Shown: one piece after another, positions 1 to 10,731 of the stretch
Layout: every line of letters begins with the position of its first letter
Position numbering within the stretch: position 1 is the stretch's first letter
Assembly: GCA_037893225.1 (NCBI GenBank)
Contig: JAZGUH010000731.1
Span: 558,001 to 622,000 of the forward strand
Direction of reading: 5' to 3'
Origin: Hippasteria phrygiana
Lineage: Eukaryota > Echinodermata > Asteroidea > Valvatida > Goniasteridae
Length of the DNA: 64,000 bases
Notes under the pieces: model-generated
Told to the model about the DNA's origin: nothing
Databases searched by the model: none
The model's input: the letters and a program-made list of their open reading frames with translations, nothing else
Translations under genes and position numbers: made by a program

Positions 1-214
1 ACAAATTTGCTTAGCATGCAAATGCTTCCTTGATAAAAACTGGATTACCAACCAGATTTCCATGTGTGGAATATTGCTTTTGACTGGCATTCAGCTGTTG
101 TTTGCTTAGCATGAAAATTACATAGACTTTTGGCTGGTAACCTGTTTTTACTAAGCAAGACATTTTCATGCTAAGCAAATTTTTGGGCTTAACAGCTCTA
201 TGAAATTGGCCCCT
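1..214. repeat. MITE copy truncated by window edge
   Basis: Almost identical to 12029-12266 (same CTTAGCATGCAAATGCTTCC start and GAAATTGGCCCC end). The left terminal inverted repeat is outside the window. Confidence 0.85.
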
Positions 215-560
215 GGTTACAAGACCAATGTCATGTGAAATACATGTATATTGCTTTGACTGGTTTTTAGCTGATTTCAATATGAAAGTTTGCTAAGTGA
301 TATTTGTGCTTAGCAACTCAAAGATATTGGGCCAAGGGTTCAGTTATGTAGAAATGCTAAGCAGGAGAAATTCCACCGATAACCAGTCAGGAGCAATATT
401 TATCACAAGACTTTTTTTTGCTGGGAACCTGTTCAAGCCAGCAAAACTTGTTCTGTGTCTAGCAAATTCACTGGATAGTATGATTGTACACTGTAACTCT
501 GCTCATTCTACAAAAACCCCAAAAGCTGGTGTACCATTGAAGTTTGATATTTTTTATGCA

Positions 561-693
561 AGTTTGCCCTGAACAAGGTATGGAGCTACAAAAAGGAAAA
601 GAATAAGAGGTAGAGATACAGAACGAGGGAAAAAGTTATTAGCAAAAAGCGTTTTGTTTTACATCTAGGTACGGCTGGGGTATATCGGTGGGA
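561..693 (-). mobile_element. LINE 3' end fragment, internally deleted
   Basis: On the minus strand it reads through the FFPRSVSL part of the LINE ORF2 C-terminus seen at 10280-10440, then jumps to the 3' UTR tail with GTAGCTCCATACCTTG and ends in GCAAACTTGCATAAAA. The hAT MITE at 699 is inserted in its 5' side. Confidence 0.65.
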
Positions 694-698
694 ACTTA

Positions 699-1041
699 CA
701 GTGTTGCAGTCGAGACCATTACAAGACCATGCACAAGACCATGCACAAGACCATGCACAAGACCATGCACAAGACCATGCACAAGACCATGCACAAGACC
801 ATGCACAAGACCATGCACAAGACCATGCACAAGACCACGCACAAGACCACGCACAAGACCACTCACAAGACCAGCAGGTCACCAGCTTGTAACAGGCACA
901 AGTAACAGGCATAAACCATGACAAAGGAATGCTTTTGTTACAGTTCATTTGAATAGCTTCAGACTTGGATTAAGACTGCTGGTCTTGTGCTCGTCTTGCA
1001 GGGTTTTTTGTGGTCTTGTGATGGTCTTGACTACAACACTG
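699..1041. mobile_element. hAT-like MITE with 12-bp CAAGACC array
   Basis: Ends are CAGTGTTGCAGTCGAGACC and the inverse GGTCTTGACTACAACACTG. Flanks are GGAACTTA (691-698) and GGGACTTA (1042-1049), a 7/8 match and therefore an 8-bp target duplication as made by hAT transposases. From 721 to about 873 the subterminal part is a tandem array of the 12-mer ACAAGACCATGC. Sister copies at 38375 and 62543 lack the array. Confidence 0.85.
721..873. repeat. 12-bp minisatellite (ACAAGACCATGC)n
   Basis: About 12-13 copies, the last few with CACGC or CACTC variants. All three frames stay open because the unit is a multiple of three, so the resulting open frames are not genes. Confidence 0.95.
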
Positions 1042-2686
1042 GGGACTTAACTCCTTAAATAAATGGTTCTAAGTTGTAGGATCGCTTCTGAACCAAACTG
1101 GAATCCAGGAATGGTCCAGTGCTCTTGCCATCTTAAACCCAAGGCCAACTTGTTCCCACCTCCCCTTCCCTCAAGTGCCAACTGAAGGACACAGGAAATG
1201 ATGGGAATTAGCCTGGCACCAGATTGTCTGTGGGTACCAGTCATGCATTCGAGTTGGGCTGAGCCTTGTCAATAAACGCCTACCTGTGCCCAGCGCCAGG
1301 TGTGCGGATATCCTGAGCCTGGTTCCTTAAGGGGCAGTCCGGAAACAGACTGGAGGTCAATTTCATAGAAACTGTATAGTAGGACTGATTTGCTGGGCGT
1401 AGAGTTTTGTCCAAAATGTACAGGTGGTATGCAAATGAGATTTTTGTGGGGTACAGATTTAGCTCAGTTGCTTAAAAAACGGCATTTTATATTGACCACA
1501 AGCTTTTCACTAAGGATGGGACGTTTAAACGAAAACAAATTCAAATCCGTTTAGAAATTTTCCGAAACAAAGAATCTACTATGTTTGTAAATCTATTTAA
1601 TTTACAAAGCATTAAAACGCCTTTAGTACTTGATCACATTCCAAGAAGTTTAATTGATACATCTCTCAATGACCTGCAACTATCTATTGTGTCAATGATA
1701 CAGTGAAAACATTGTTTGTGTTTGATGTTTTCAATACGCCGCTGGGCCACGATCAACGATCACCGCGAGGATGGCGCCTCTCCTATATTCTAATTTAAAT
1801 ACCAAGTTTTCAAACAATCCCGAGTCTGTCACGTGACTGCAGTTACCCCACAAAATACTGGGATGGGCAGCAGCCTTTTTGAAGTGTTGAAAAAACATTT
1901 AAACGTTTAAACGCTTTGGGAAAGTTTTGCTAAACGTTTATCAAATTAAACGTAAATTCCCATCCTCACTTTACACCAAAATCTTGACTCTTTAGTGCAG
2001 AATTTTGGAGTGTGCATTAGTTTCTGTCCAATTGCATACATCTTAAAATTCTTCTCTTATTTGGAATTGTATTTAAATTGTATTCACTTCAAAATGTATT
2101 TCCATAGCAGTTTTTGTTTGCTTAATCACCTGTGTACTTAAAAAAAAAAATAATATTGCTTTCTCTCCAAGCCTGTTTGACAAGAGGCTTCGTTTGTAAA
2201 CCTATCCTCTGAGTCATCCGGGTGATTTCATCCTTCATCATAAAGCATTAAAGAAAAAAGACATCCCCTGATTCTACGCTCTCTTTAAAACCTGTGCTAA
2301 ATCTCGCGTCAATAATAACCTCCAATCAATCAGCTCCCATTTCCGTTTCGTGACAAAGAGGCCACCGTCCAGTGGACACAAGCACGCAAGTTGGAAGCAG
2401 CGGTGTATCAACGATCCCAAAAATAAGTCGGCCCTGCCAAGGCCACAAGACAACAAAATTCTGTTTCACTGATCGGGTCAATCTCCAAAATGTTTTCCCA
2501 TGCCAGTTTTAGTTTATACCGGTATTTTTTTCAGTGGTATGACACAAGACAGGAGAAAGAGTTGTTGAGCTTTGAAAAATAGACACTGAGGTTTAAACTA
2601 TATATTTTCTGACATAAAGAAGTCCTTGTGATACTTATGATGGTGATCTGAGTAATTATAAACTGAAGTACAGTCTACCAGATTAA

Positions 2687-2823
2687 CCCTGCTACTGTTA
2701 TTACTATCATAACCTATCAAAAAACCTAAGCCCTTCCTCTCCAACAGCTTGTGTGTTTCAACCTGAAACTCGATTTTGATAGGTAGGGTAGTTGGCTCCA
2801 TTTTGGCACCGAGAGAGGGAGGG
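2687..2823. mobile_element. TTAA-flanked MITE (CCCTGCTACT...AGAGGGAGGG)
   Basis: TTAA at 2683-2686 and 2824-2827 flank inverted ends CCCT..AGGG. A related copy lies at 27293-27432. TTAA target sites with CCC/GGG ends fit piggyBac- or Kolobok-type MITEs. Confidence 0.75.
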
Positions 2824-3839
2824 TTAATCAAATTGTAAATTAATGTAATTAACTGAAAAGTTACTTTTTTGTGTGAATTTAACTTCCAATTGATTTTACC
2901 CTTTGTTTATGTCAAACCCGTACATTCAAGTACAGGTACATGTAGTTAATCATATTTTTTTGATCAAGTGGTCTTACTAACAAGTCGCTTTATTCAAGGA
3001 ACATCTTAATTATCCCTAACCCCGGTGTGGCACTTTTACTGGAAAGTCTCCTGAATCTGTCAAAATCCAACACTGTGCAGTATACCTATGACACATGTAA
3101 GGTGATGGTGCCAATGCTGTACAGTCCCAAATCCATCAAAATACAACCAAATGTCTTGGTGGATTTTGGTGGGTCTGGGATGGTTAAGGTTTTAAATTGC
3201 CTTCTTTGCCACTGCTTTCTTGATTGGTAAAGCAGAGACAAAAAATATTGAATATTTCAAAAATCATACAAACAAGTAGAGCAACTAAACTGAAAATCGG
3301 ATGTCCTGCCCCTGACACGTAGCTTTTTAGCATGGTGTAATTTTGGCCATTGCTGGCTGACTCCAGTCAGTCATCATATCAGGGTCCTTCCCCCTGCCGC
3401 GCTTCCCTCTTTGCGATACGTTGGCCACCCTCGGGTGAACCCGGGCACCGCAACTTTGCTTCGGCCGATCTGATGTTCAATGGGGGCCAGATGAGCCCCA
3501 GGGCCCCTTGCCCTCTCATGTCGCAAAGTCCCACATGCACCTGCCCAATATATGCACCTGTTGACAATTTCAGTGGGAACGTAGTCATACCCTGAATGGC
3601 GTGTGAATCAAAGATGACTTAACCTCCTCACCTGCTAGGGTTTCACGCACAAAAACTGTATACTGTACTCACTGCCAGCATGTTTAGAAAGTGGCAGTGA
3701 AAACAGGATTATTTCATTTGGTTGCTATTACTCAGCACACAAGTTTGCTAAACACAGATGAGACCTGCTTAGCAAAAAACATGTTACCAGCCAAAATGCT
3801 GTGACGTATACATGTACATGTATTACTTGTACCAGGTAC

Positions 3840-4090
3840 ATGTACTTAATAGCTGGACACCAGTTTCATTCTAGCTGCTGCCAAATTTTGATAAGCAGAA
3901 ATGATTTGAGATCCTGCAAGTTTAACAAGCATTGTACAATATACATCCTGTGTTTTCTTATGGAAGTTACCTAATAGTACTACATGTAGGCTAAAAGCCA
4001 CTCTAGATAAATCTTCAATAGATACCAAAGAAATTATGCCAATTTTCAGATCTATAGACCCAGGCAAGATACTTGGACCAACTCAACCCC
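3840..4090 (-). repeat. SINE-like family member, diverged
   Basis: Minus-strand relative of 22128-22366 and 25918-26168, recognised by the AGATCTATAGACCCAGG stretch and GAGTTGGTC at the 5' end followed by a C run at 4088-4100. Weakly preserved. Confidence 0.45.
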
Positions 4091-4699
4091 CCCCCCCCCT
4101 GAAAAAAATAAATAAGTTTTTAGTTTTTGCTGATTAAAACTTTTCTGTGCTCAGCATATTTGTGTTTTTAACAGACCTCCATAAAATAGGCTGAAGATGT
4201 TTTATGCACATGTTTTTGGCACAACTAAATTTGCTATTAGTTTCTGCATAGCCAGTCCAAGAAATTGTGCCGCTTGTACAATAATAGTGTTTGTTGGGCT
4301 GTCAGTTGGTAATTCTTTTATCAGTTTGCAATCAGCATATGTACAGCATACATACATGGTACTGTACCTTCAGATGCTGTGTGGATATGTACATGTACTC
4401 AAAGTATGTGGGATCGTAGGTCAACCGTGCAGAAAGTACTGAAACGATTAAAATGACAGGAAGTTTGGCATCTTGGATGAAATATGACTGGCAAATGCCA
4501 TTGGCTTGAATGAAAATAATGTTGCCAAACTGAAATCCATTAGATCCAAAATCTGTGTAAAGTATCCACCTGTACGTGCTCAAAAGTTTTAATTTTAAGA
4601 ATTTGAGATAATGTCTTCTAATCTTCATAAGCAATACTCTCTTGCAGTTGGTTCATAGGCTCTCATGTGCACTAGTGTCTAGCAGTGTTGTAGTCAAGG

Positions 4700-4838
4700 C
4701 CACAACCTCCGAGGCCGAGGCCAAGACCGAGGCCACAACCTCCGAGGCCGAGGCCGAGGCCGAGGCCACAATGTCCGAGGCCAAGGCCGAGGCCGAGGCC
4801 ACAACGTCCGAGGCCAAGGCCGAGGCCGAGGCCGGCTA
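4700..4838. repeat. GAGGCC array, left subterminal of hAT relic
   Basis: Units of GAGGCC and CACAACCTCCGAGGCC repeated across the interval. A matching array of the same words lies at 6780-6890 near the other end. Open frames in all phases here are low-complexity artefacts. Confidence 0.9.
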
Positions 4839-5049
4839 CTAAACACGTAATAAACAAATAATCCACTAAATCAAGGTTAAAGGCAGTGTGCATGATTGGT
4901 CATTGTTGCAATTTTCAGAAATGGGCAGATTTGGGGGTTAGTATTTTATAGGAAATATTGTTCCACTGACCTGTTCAAAGTTTTGCTTTCTTGGATGGCG
5001 AGAAAAACGAGAGAAAAACGGCGCTCGTTTTCAACCGTCGGGCGGATGA

Positions 5050-5163
5050 TAGCCTTTAGTCAAGACGCGCGTGGCTACCTGGACACGTGACGCGCCCCGA
5101 ATGCCAGCATGTCCGGGGCGCGCCACTCGTCCGGGTAGCCACGCGCGCCTTGACTAAAGGCTA
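5050..5163. repeat. Long inverted repeat inside hAT relic
   Basis: Arms of about 50 bp: TAGCCTTTAGTCAAG..CGCGCGTGGCTACC on the left (5050-5099) and its complement on the right (5113-5163), with a loop of about 13 nt. A few mismatches. It could be a nested palindromic MITE. Confidence 0.85.
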
Positions 5164-5397
5164 CAGGGCAGTTTTACAACAATTGAAAACAATATAAATT
5201 TCCTCTTTTCTTGACAACGACAGCACACCTGGTGCTATCATTTCACACGATGATTGAGACTACATGTACTATTAACTTACAGGCTAGTAAGGTATTTCGT
5301 AATAATTCAGTAAAAACAAATTAGAGGATTACCAGTCGTGTACACAACCTTTAAGATTTTGTTGGATTATTTTATTTTCAAGTCAATGGCAGGTTAC

Positions 5398-5555
5398 TCA
5401 AAGGATATGTTCATTGCATTTCAAGAACATAAGGGTCTCCAGCATCTGTTGGGATAGCTTTGCACGGTGGGGCCTCATAATAATCCCTCCTCTGCTAAAA
5501 ATGCGCTCCACTGGAGCACTGCTGGCTGGAACATAGTCTAGGGCCCAAGACCCTT
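5398..5555 (-). pseudogene. hAT transposase C-terminal (hATC dimerisation) fragment
   Basis: On the minus strand this reads WALDYVPASSAPVERIFSRG, then GIIMRPHRAKLS, QMLETLMFLKCNEHIL and a stop. PASSAPVERIFS..GIIM is the signature of the hATC domain of hAT transposases. Upstream coding sequence (BED finger, RNase H core) is missing, so the gene is a remnant of an internally deleted element. It ends at a natural stop codon. Confidence 0.88.
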
Positions 5556-6779
5556 GTGTTGTTATTTCGGAGGCGCCCGCGCGCCAGATTCACTAACGTT
5601 GTGTCCTCGAAATCCCGGCTTTGTAAGTGCGTTCTGGCCTCACGCATGCGTAGTTTACAAAATGCAGCCGAATCCGCAGCCGGTGTTTGTCAAACGTGCA
5701 CGATTTTGGATCGCCACAAAGGGTCTTGGATAAGTTGGCAGGCAATTCTTAACTTTTTCTTTACTTTTCGACGATTCTCCCTCGCTTTTCCGAGGACTCC
5801 AATCAGTGACCGAGTTTGAGCCTTATCATAAATTATTCATTACGCGCAAATACATAGGACATGACGAGGCATCATGACCATTGATCTGCAGCCGCGCGCT
5901 CACATGCGCGTGCACGCATGTCGGACATAAACCACGAATGTGATTGGTCAGAACACCATCGGGCGACGCTCACTGGATCCGTCTATTGTGCTCAAATTCG
6001 GTCGCTGATTGCATAATTACCGTCCATCATTATCACAGTCCACAGTCTGGTCGCGCCCCCGAAATGCCAACTTATCCAAGACTTTACTGCAGATCCAAAA
6101 TCTTATCGCGCTGCCTGTGCATGCATTGCAACTGCGAAAGTACAAAAGAAAAAATGGTAACGTCTTGGAACCAATACTAGCTGGAACAGAGAGGACAGTC
6201 TTTGCAAGGGCATGCAGTTATGGGTACATAGATTAGTAGACATGTGACAGGCTTCGCGTTGCGCGAGCACGCGTAACGGTCAACTTCACTGCCGGCCATT
6301 ATGATTATCGCTTTAACGTTCACTCGTTCAGGGCCGAGTGGTGGACCAGGAACCAGTCTATAGCGGGAGTAGACTGATTATCTAATAAAAGAAGATTAGA
6401 TGCTTCCTGAGTACGTGTAACACAATAGTGGCAGTTCATGGGGCGCGTGAAGTGCTGGACCAGGAACTACATGTAGTCTATTAGCGGGAGTAGACTGGTT
6501 CTACAAGAAGATGATACATATACATGTACGTACGTGAGTACGTGCAATCGGAGAGCTATAGCTCCATGGTGCAATAATGCAAATACCAGTTCATTAATTT
6601 GTGCGTATCTGCTTGAACTTTATTTTGTTTCACGGAACTCACTGTGGCAGCTTCTCGAAAGTTTGATGAGGTAAACAATTTAAATTATTTAAAACAGAAA
6701 ACACATCTGAATTGGTGGGAAAATTGGTCAAAGTGGGCGGCCTCGAGCCGGCCTCGACCAGATCTTCGAGTCCGGAACG

Positions 6780-6893
6780 CTCCGAGGCCGAGGCCGAGGC
6801 CGAGGCCTTGCACTCCGAGGCCAAGGCCGAGGCCGAGGCCATAAAAATCGGCCTCGAGGCCGGCCTCGAGGCCGAGGCCGGTCTCGAGACCTC
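6780..6893. repeat. GAGGCC/GGCCTCGAGGCC array, right subterminal of hAT relic
   Basis: The same GAGGCC words as at 4700-4838, here mixed with CTCGAGGCCGG, in the last 120 bp before the CAACACTG end. Confidence 0.88.
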
Positions 6894-6942
6894 CAACACT
6901 GGTGTCTAGACTTACATTTGTAGATCTCGATAAGGAAACAAC

Positions 6943-8571
6943 TAGGGCTGTTGTCGACGGGCCTTTTGTCGACAATGTTGGCGACAATGGCAGTTTTCCG
7001 ACATATCGACGTCGACACAGATGACTCATTGTCGACAAAACAAACAAAAAAACTTCGCACGCATTTTGTGTGCGATAAAACGCATATTTTTTGTCACAAG
7101 TTACACATAGACTAATGTGAGACCTAGCTTACTATAATGTTCTAGTATGTATTATTAAACAACCCATGTGTTATGATGTGCTTTCTTGTCCAAAAACGCC
7201 GACTTGCGGTGTATTTAGATCGTGAATTTCCCCGGACGGCACCACCATTTTCTTGACCTATCTTTTAAATACCAAGCTACATGTACGTTTAGTTGCAACA
7301 TGGTCCCCACGTACCGCGCCGGCCGTGGCTCATTGTCAAGTTGCAAAACAACTTAAGGTCGCGACCATTGTTTACAGGGTTCGATTCATTTTTTCTCAAT
7401 TACAATGATTGCTAAATGTAGTTATTAGTAAAAGTCAAGCAGACTGAATGTATATCATTCATTAGGGGTGTAACACACGATACCACTTTTTCATGATACT
7501 ACAGTCACGATACAATTCGTATCGTGATACGTATCGTAAAAACAAACAAATAACCCCATCAAAACAAAAACATAAAAAAAGACCACCCCCGCCAAAAAAT
7601 TCAAATTGAACCTTTCCAAGGAAGTGTTTTATTTCCACATGATATAAAAAATGAAGTTTTTTTTTTGCATGTAATGTATGTATGCTCCATTTCCACATAA
7701 TATAGTATGAATTTTGTAAGCACTAAAATAAAAACAATGTGATCGTGCAAACAAACTAAGAGAGGATTTTTTTTAAACTTGTGCCGCAAAAATATTACCG
7801 ATTCTCACCACATTATATTCGTGGTTGCTGTATTATGGGTGCCAATCATCCAGTAACCACGCCCTTAAGTTCCATATAAGGTCAATGATGTAACCGTTGT
7901 GCACGCAATTGCCCTACTTTCGGCCGATAACGAACATGCATGATGCATATCGCATACACGTGGGCGGGCGCGGCACGTACATCATGCATGCCATACGTGG
8001 AGCTGGAGTTGCATGTTCGGGTTTTGCCAGCTAAAATAGAACCGATTGTGGACAGCAAATGACGCACTGTATGTTCCTTTGTTAGTATGTGGTCGGAAAA
8101 TGCCCGACCGTAATGTCATCGTTACGATCTGTAGCGTCCGTGAATGCAATGGCATTTGGTGTTTTTGATCAGTCCAAACCGATTTTTGTGCGAGCTGTTC
8201 TAATAATAGCCTGGGGATTTTCCGGTCAATACTGCGCATGGTCGGCCCTGGCTTATACATGACACGTAATAACGGGATCGGGGCTTGTAGAAGAACAATG
8301 TTTGTTTTAAATAATACATTTTTTACCTTAAAATATGAACTTCAAAATGACCGGGAATTTATTGTTGTATATTCAACAATTATAAATAAGAAAGGTAAGA
8401 AATCGGACTTCACGTACGCGCTTCAGTAATATAAACAAAAGTTTTACGGTAGTCAATACGTGATTTATTTACCCGACTCGAAACTTGCTTTTGTCGACAA
8501 TTTGTCGACGTCAGAGTTTTATTTTGCCGACATGTCGACAAGAAAAATTGCCAACGACAACAGCCCTACTA
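6943..8571. mobile_element. hAT-like element, 1.6 kb, perfect 8-bp target duplication
   Basis: Inverted ends TAGGGCTGTTGTCG and CGACAACAGCCCTACTA; flanks GAAACAAC at 6935-6942 and 8572-8579. GTCGACAA words cluster at both ends. A second inserted end (GGGGTGTAACACACGATACC, about 7466) suggests nesting. I see no transposase domain. It lies only 41 bp from the end of the 4683-6901 element. Confidence 0.82.
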
Positions 8572-10217
8572 GAAACAACATGGTACAGAATTTGTTCGAG
8601 TGCGTGGCTTTATCACCTAATGAATGTGAACATTTGGTACATGTACATATAATTGGTTTGATACTTGAGATTATAATCACTGTTGGGTTCACCTGTAGTG
8701 CCCCCTGGCGAACAGCGCTCGTCAATCAAATGTCATACGCTTTTGTCGGAATTGCTCAGTTTTCAATCCTGTTGAATGGATTCTGGCAGAATGTACAGTA
8801 GCAATGTTTTTTAGAGAGCTTTATAAATTTAGGTTCTCAAATTTACCGACTGAGCACAGGAAACTTTTGCTTTGTAAAAAATAGGACATGACAAAAATAA
8901 AAAGAACAGCTTCACATACATGTGATGACGTTGCTGTGGAGTGAGTTTTTTGCTTATTTCTACCTACATGTACATGGAGTAGTTTCAGTCACATGATTTT
9001 TGCATAGCGAATTGATAAGCAACTAAATTTTCTAAGCGAGTAATTTGTAAATGAGCTAAGTGATATTCCTCCACCTAGCGGTCTCAGCTAAATTTTGCTT
9101 AGAAGTCAAGTTTGCTAAGAAAGTAGATTTGCTTGGGACTATTTCCGCTTACTACGTGTACATGTACATGTACACGTAGTAGCCTCGGCTAATTTGCTAA
9201 GCATTATTTCTACTCGGTAACATCAGCTAATTTTATGCTATGCAAGTTACATGTACATGTAGCTATGGTGTACATGTACATATGCAACAGTACATTTTCT
9301 GTTTGAACTCCTGTAATTTGAGTTGACATTTTTCCAAAAATCCACCTGTACACTTTACATAAACATGTACACATATATTCAAGCTATCTTAATGTCCAGT
9401 GAGGAATACAGGTCAGGTAATTTAAGAGCAATTCCTGTCTTTAGCCACCCCATTGAGCTGCATAGAAGACATTGACATGTCTGTCCACACAATCTGAAAT
9501 ATGGTTTGGCTTTATATTGGCAGGCAGTCGGAGCCTAATCTTTCAGCGTATCCATATAGCACATACATACATGTACATGTGGAAAAATAGACAGAGTTCC
9601 CCATAGGGCACAGCTGTTTGTCTGTCGGTGAGGACAGCCGCAGGGCTTAGACAATATTTCACATGCATTTCATTAAATATTTCTGGATGCTTAAGGTTTG
9701 TCAATGCGCATAGCAAGGGTTTGGTACTGGGTTTGGGGAATCCCGGGCATTATGGTCAATCTACATGTTTACCTAATTCCAATAATTGAGTCTTACGAAT
9801 TTGTTTAGCACAAGGCCAAAAAAAAATACATTTTTTTTCCAAAGACAGCCCCTTTTAAAAGGGAACTTACCCCCCTACATGTGTATTTGTAGTGCCTGCC
9901 CAGGCTTATTTTCTAAGATGGCGTCATCCTTTTTGGGGAGGAAAGACCCAAAACAGAAGACAGTTAGAGACGCTTATGATTGTTTTTTTAACTTGGCCTT
10001 AAGCCTTTCCTGGTTTGTGTTTAAATTGCAAAACTCATCAAGTTGCATCTTCTGAGGGTAAAACTATTGGCTGTTCCAGTAGTCCATATTCTGTGACCAC
10101 TGAGGTCGGTGTCCATGTTTGTGTCCATTGTGTGTGTATTAAGAAGGTGGTAAACACTACGCATTGATTGCTTTGTTTGGCCGAGTGGAATGCACCTCAG
10201 ATCACCTTTTTTTTTTC

Positions 10218-10474
10218 AAGTTCGCCTCAAACAAGGCTAAAAACCACTTATGGTACAGAGCTATGTAAGGAAACAAGAATCAAAGATGCAAGAGGTAGGA
10301 ATTAATATTCCTCTTGAAGCAGGAAAGATCGTAAGATGAAGGGAAACATGCACCAGGTAAAAAATTCCATAGAGATACAGAACGAGGGAAAAAAGCTATT
10401 AGCATAGCTCTTCGTTCTACTTCTAAATACAGCTAGAGTTTATTGGTGGGAATAGGCAGAATCTGAAGGCCGCA
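10218..10474 (-). mobile_element. LINE (CR1/L2-like) ORF2 C-terminus and 3' UTR
   Basis: The minus strand encodes PRSVSLWNFLPG, then [23 protein letters not shown] and stop (stop at 10280-10282). The R-S-V-x-x-W-N-x-L-P pattern near a LINE C-terminus is typical of CR1/L2-type elements. It is followed by a tail containing TGGTTTTTAGCCTTGTTTGA. The tail recurs at 561, 19815, 22306, 26103, 30590 and 34062. Confidence 0.8.
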
Positions 10475-10572
10475 ATGTTTAGCGGACTATGAATGATACA
10501 GTATGCCACCGGTAAGCCAACCTCCATGTATTTCACTGCGATTGAACCTCACCCTGTTTCGGATTTTCCCAG

Positions 10573-10731
10573 GAGCAGTACTTACCGAAGGTGGAGAACG
10601 TTTCACCCACCCCCATCGAGCAAGAATCCCCCTCCAAGCAGTCTAAGGAAGGCCTGGTCCAATCCATGGACAGAGTGGACCGAGAGATTACCATGGTAGA
10701 GACACAGATCAGCAAACTCAAAAAGAAACAG
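10573..10731 (+). CDS. NCOR1: NCoR exon 1 of window: start of RD1, GPS2-binding coiled coil
   Basis: Acceptor TTTTCCCAG and donor CAG|GTAAGA bound 53 codons in phase 0. Residues 19-53 contain [16 protein letters not shown] followed by a lysine-rich heptad stretch ending KLKKKQ, nearly the vertebrate sequence. In NCoR/SMRT this helix forms the coiled coil with GPS2 and lies next to the TBL1-binding segment. The first residues ([17 protein letters not shown]) are a proline-rich lead-in. The upstream exon is more than 10 kb away or outside the window. Confidence 0.95.

Larger units (their letters stand above)
4683..6901 (-). mobile_element. hAT DNA transposon relic, 2.2 kb, with perfect 8-bp target duplication
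   Basis: The left end CAGTGTTGTAGTCAAGGCC and right end CTCCAACACTG are flanked by identical GTGTCTAG octamers (4675-4682 and 6902-6909). Both subterminal regions are arrays of GAGGCC/GAGGCCGAGGCC. Inside, on the minus strand, 5398-5555 encodes a hAT C-terminal dimerisation domain remnant. The element is an internally deleted relative of an autonomous hAT transposon. The termini match the short MITEs at 699, 38375 and 62543, which it may have mobilised. Confidence 0.88.
1..10572. other. Upstream intron of the NCoR gene
   Basis: I found no exon here. The stretch is transposon-rich: truncated MITE (1-214), LINE tail (561-693), hAT MITE (699-1041), a GGATGGGA/TCCCATCC inverted-end element (about 1513-1970), TTAA-flanked MITE (2687-2823), SINE-like piece (3840-4090), hAT relic (4683-6901), hAT-like element (6943-8571), many ACATGTACATGT motifs (8930-9280) and a LINE 3' end (10218-10474). 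The stretches 1050-1500 and 3220-3840 show nothing I can name. Confidence 0.6.

Noticed and set aside
586..948. Open frames of 63-120 codons across the CAAGACC array on both strands
   Set aside because: They exist only because a 12-bp unit keeps every frame open; the sequence is part of a hAT MITE.
1050..1320. Possible exon or RNA gene in a GC-balanced, non-repeat stretch
   Set aside because: No coding pattern, splice sites or recognisable RNA fold.
1513..1970. Element with GGATGGGACGTTTAAACG and TCCCATCC ends as a proven transposon
   Set aside because: The inverted ends are short and I could not find a matching target duplication.
4642..7060. Glu/Ala-, Arg/Pro- and Gly/Leu-rich frames
   Set aside because: Shadows of the GAGGCC arrays at the ends of the hAT relic.
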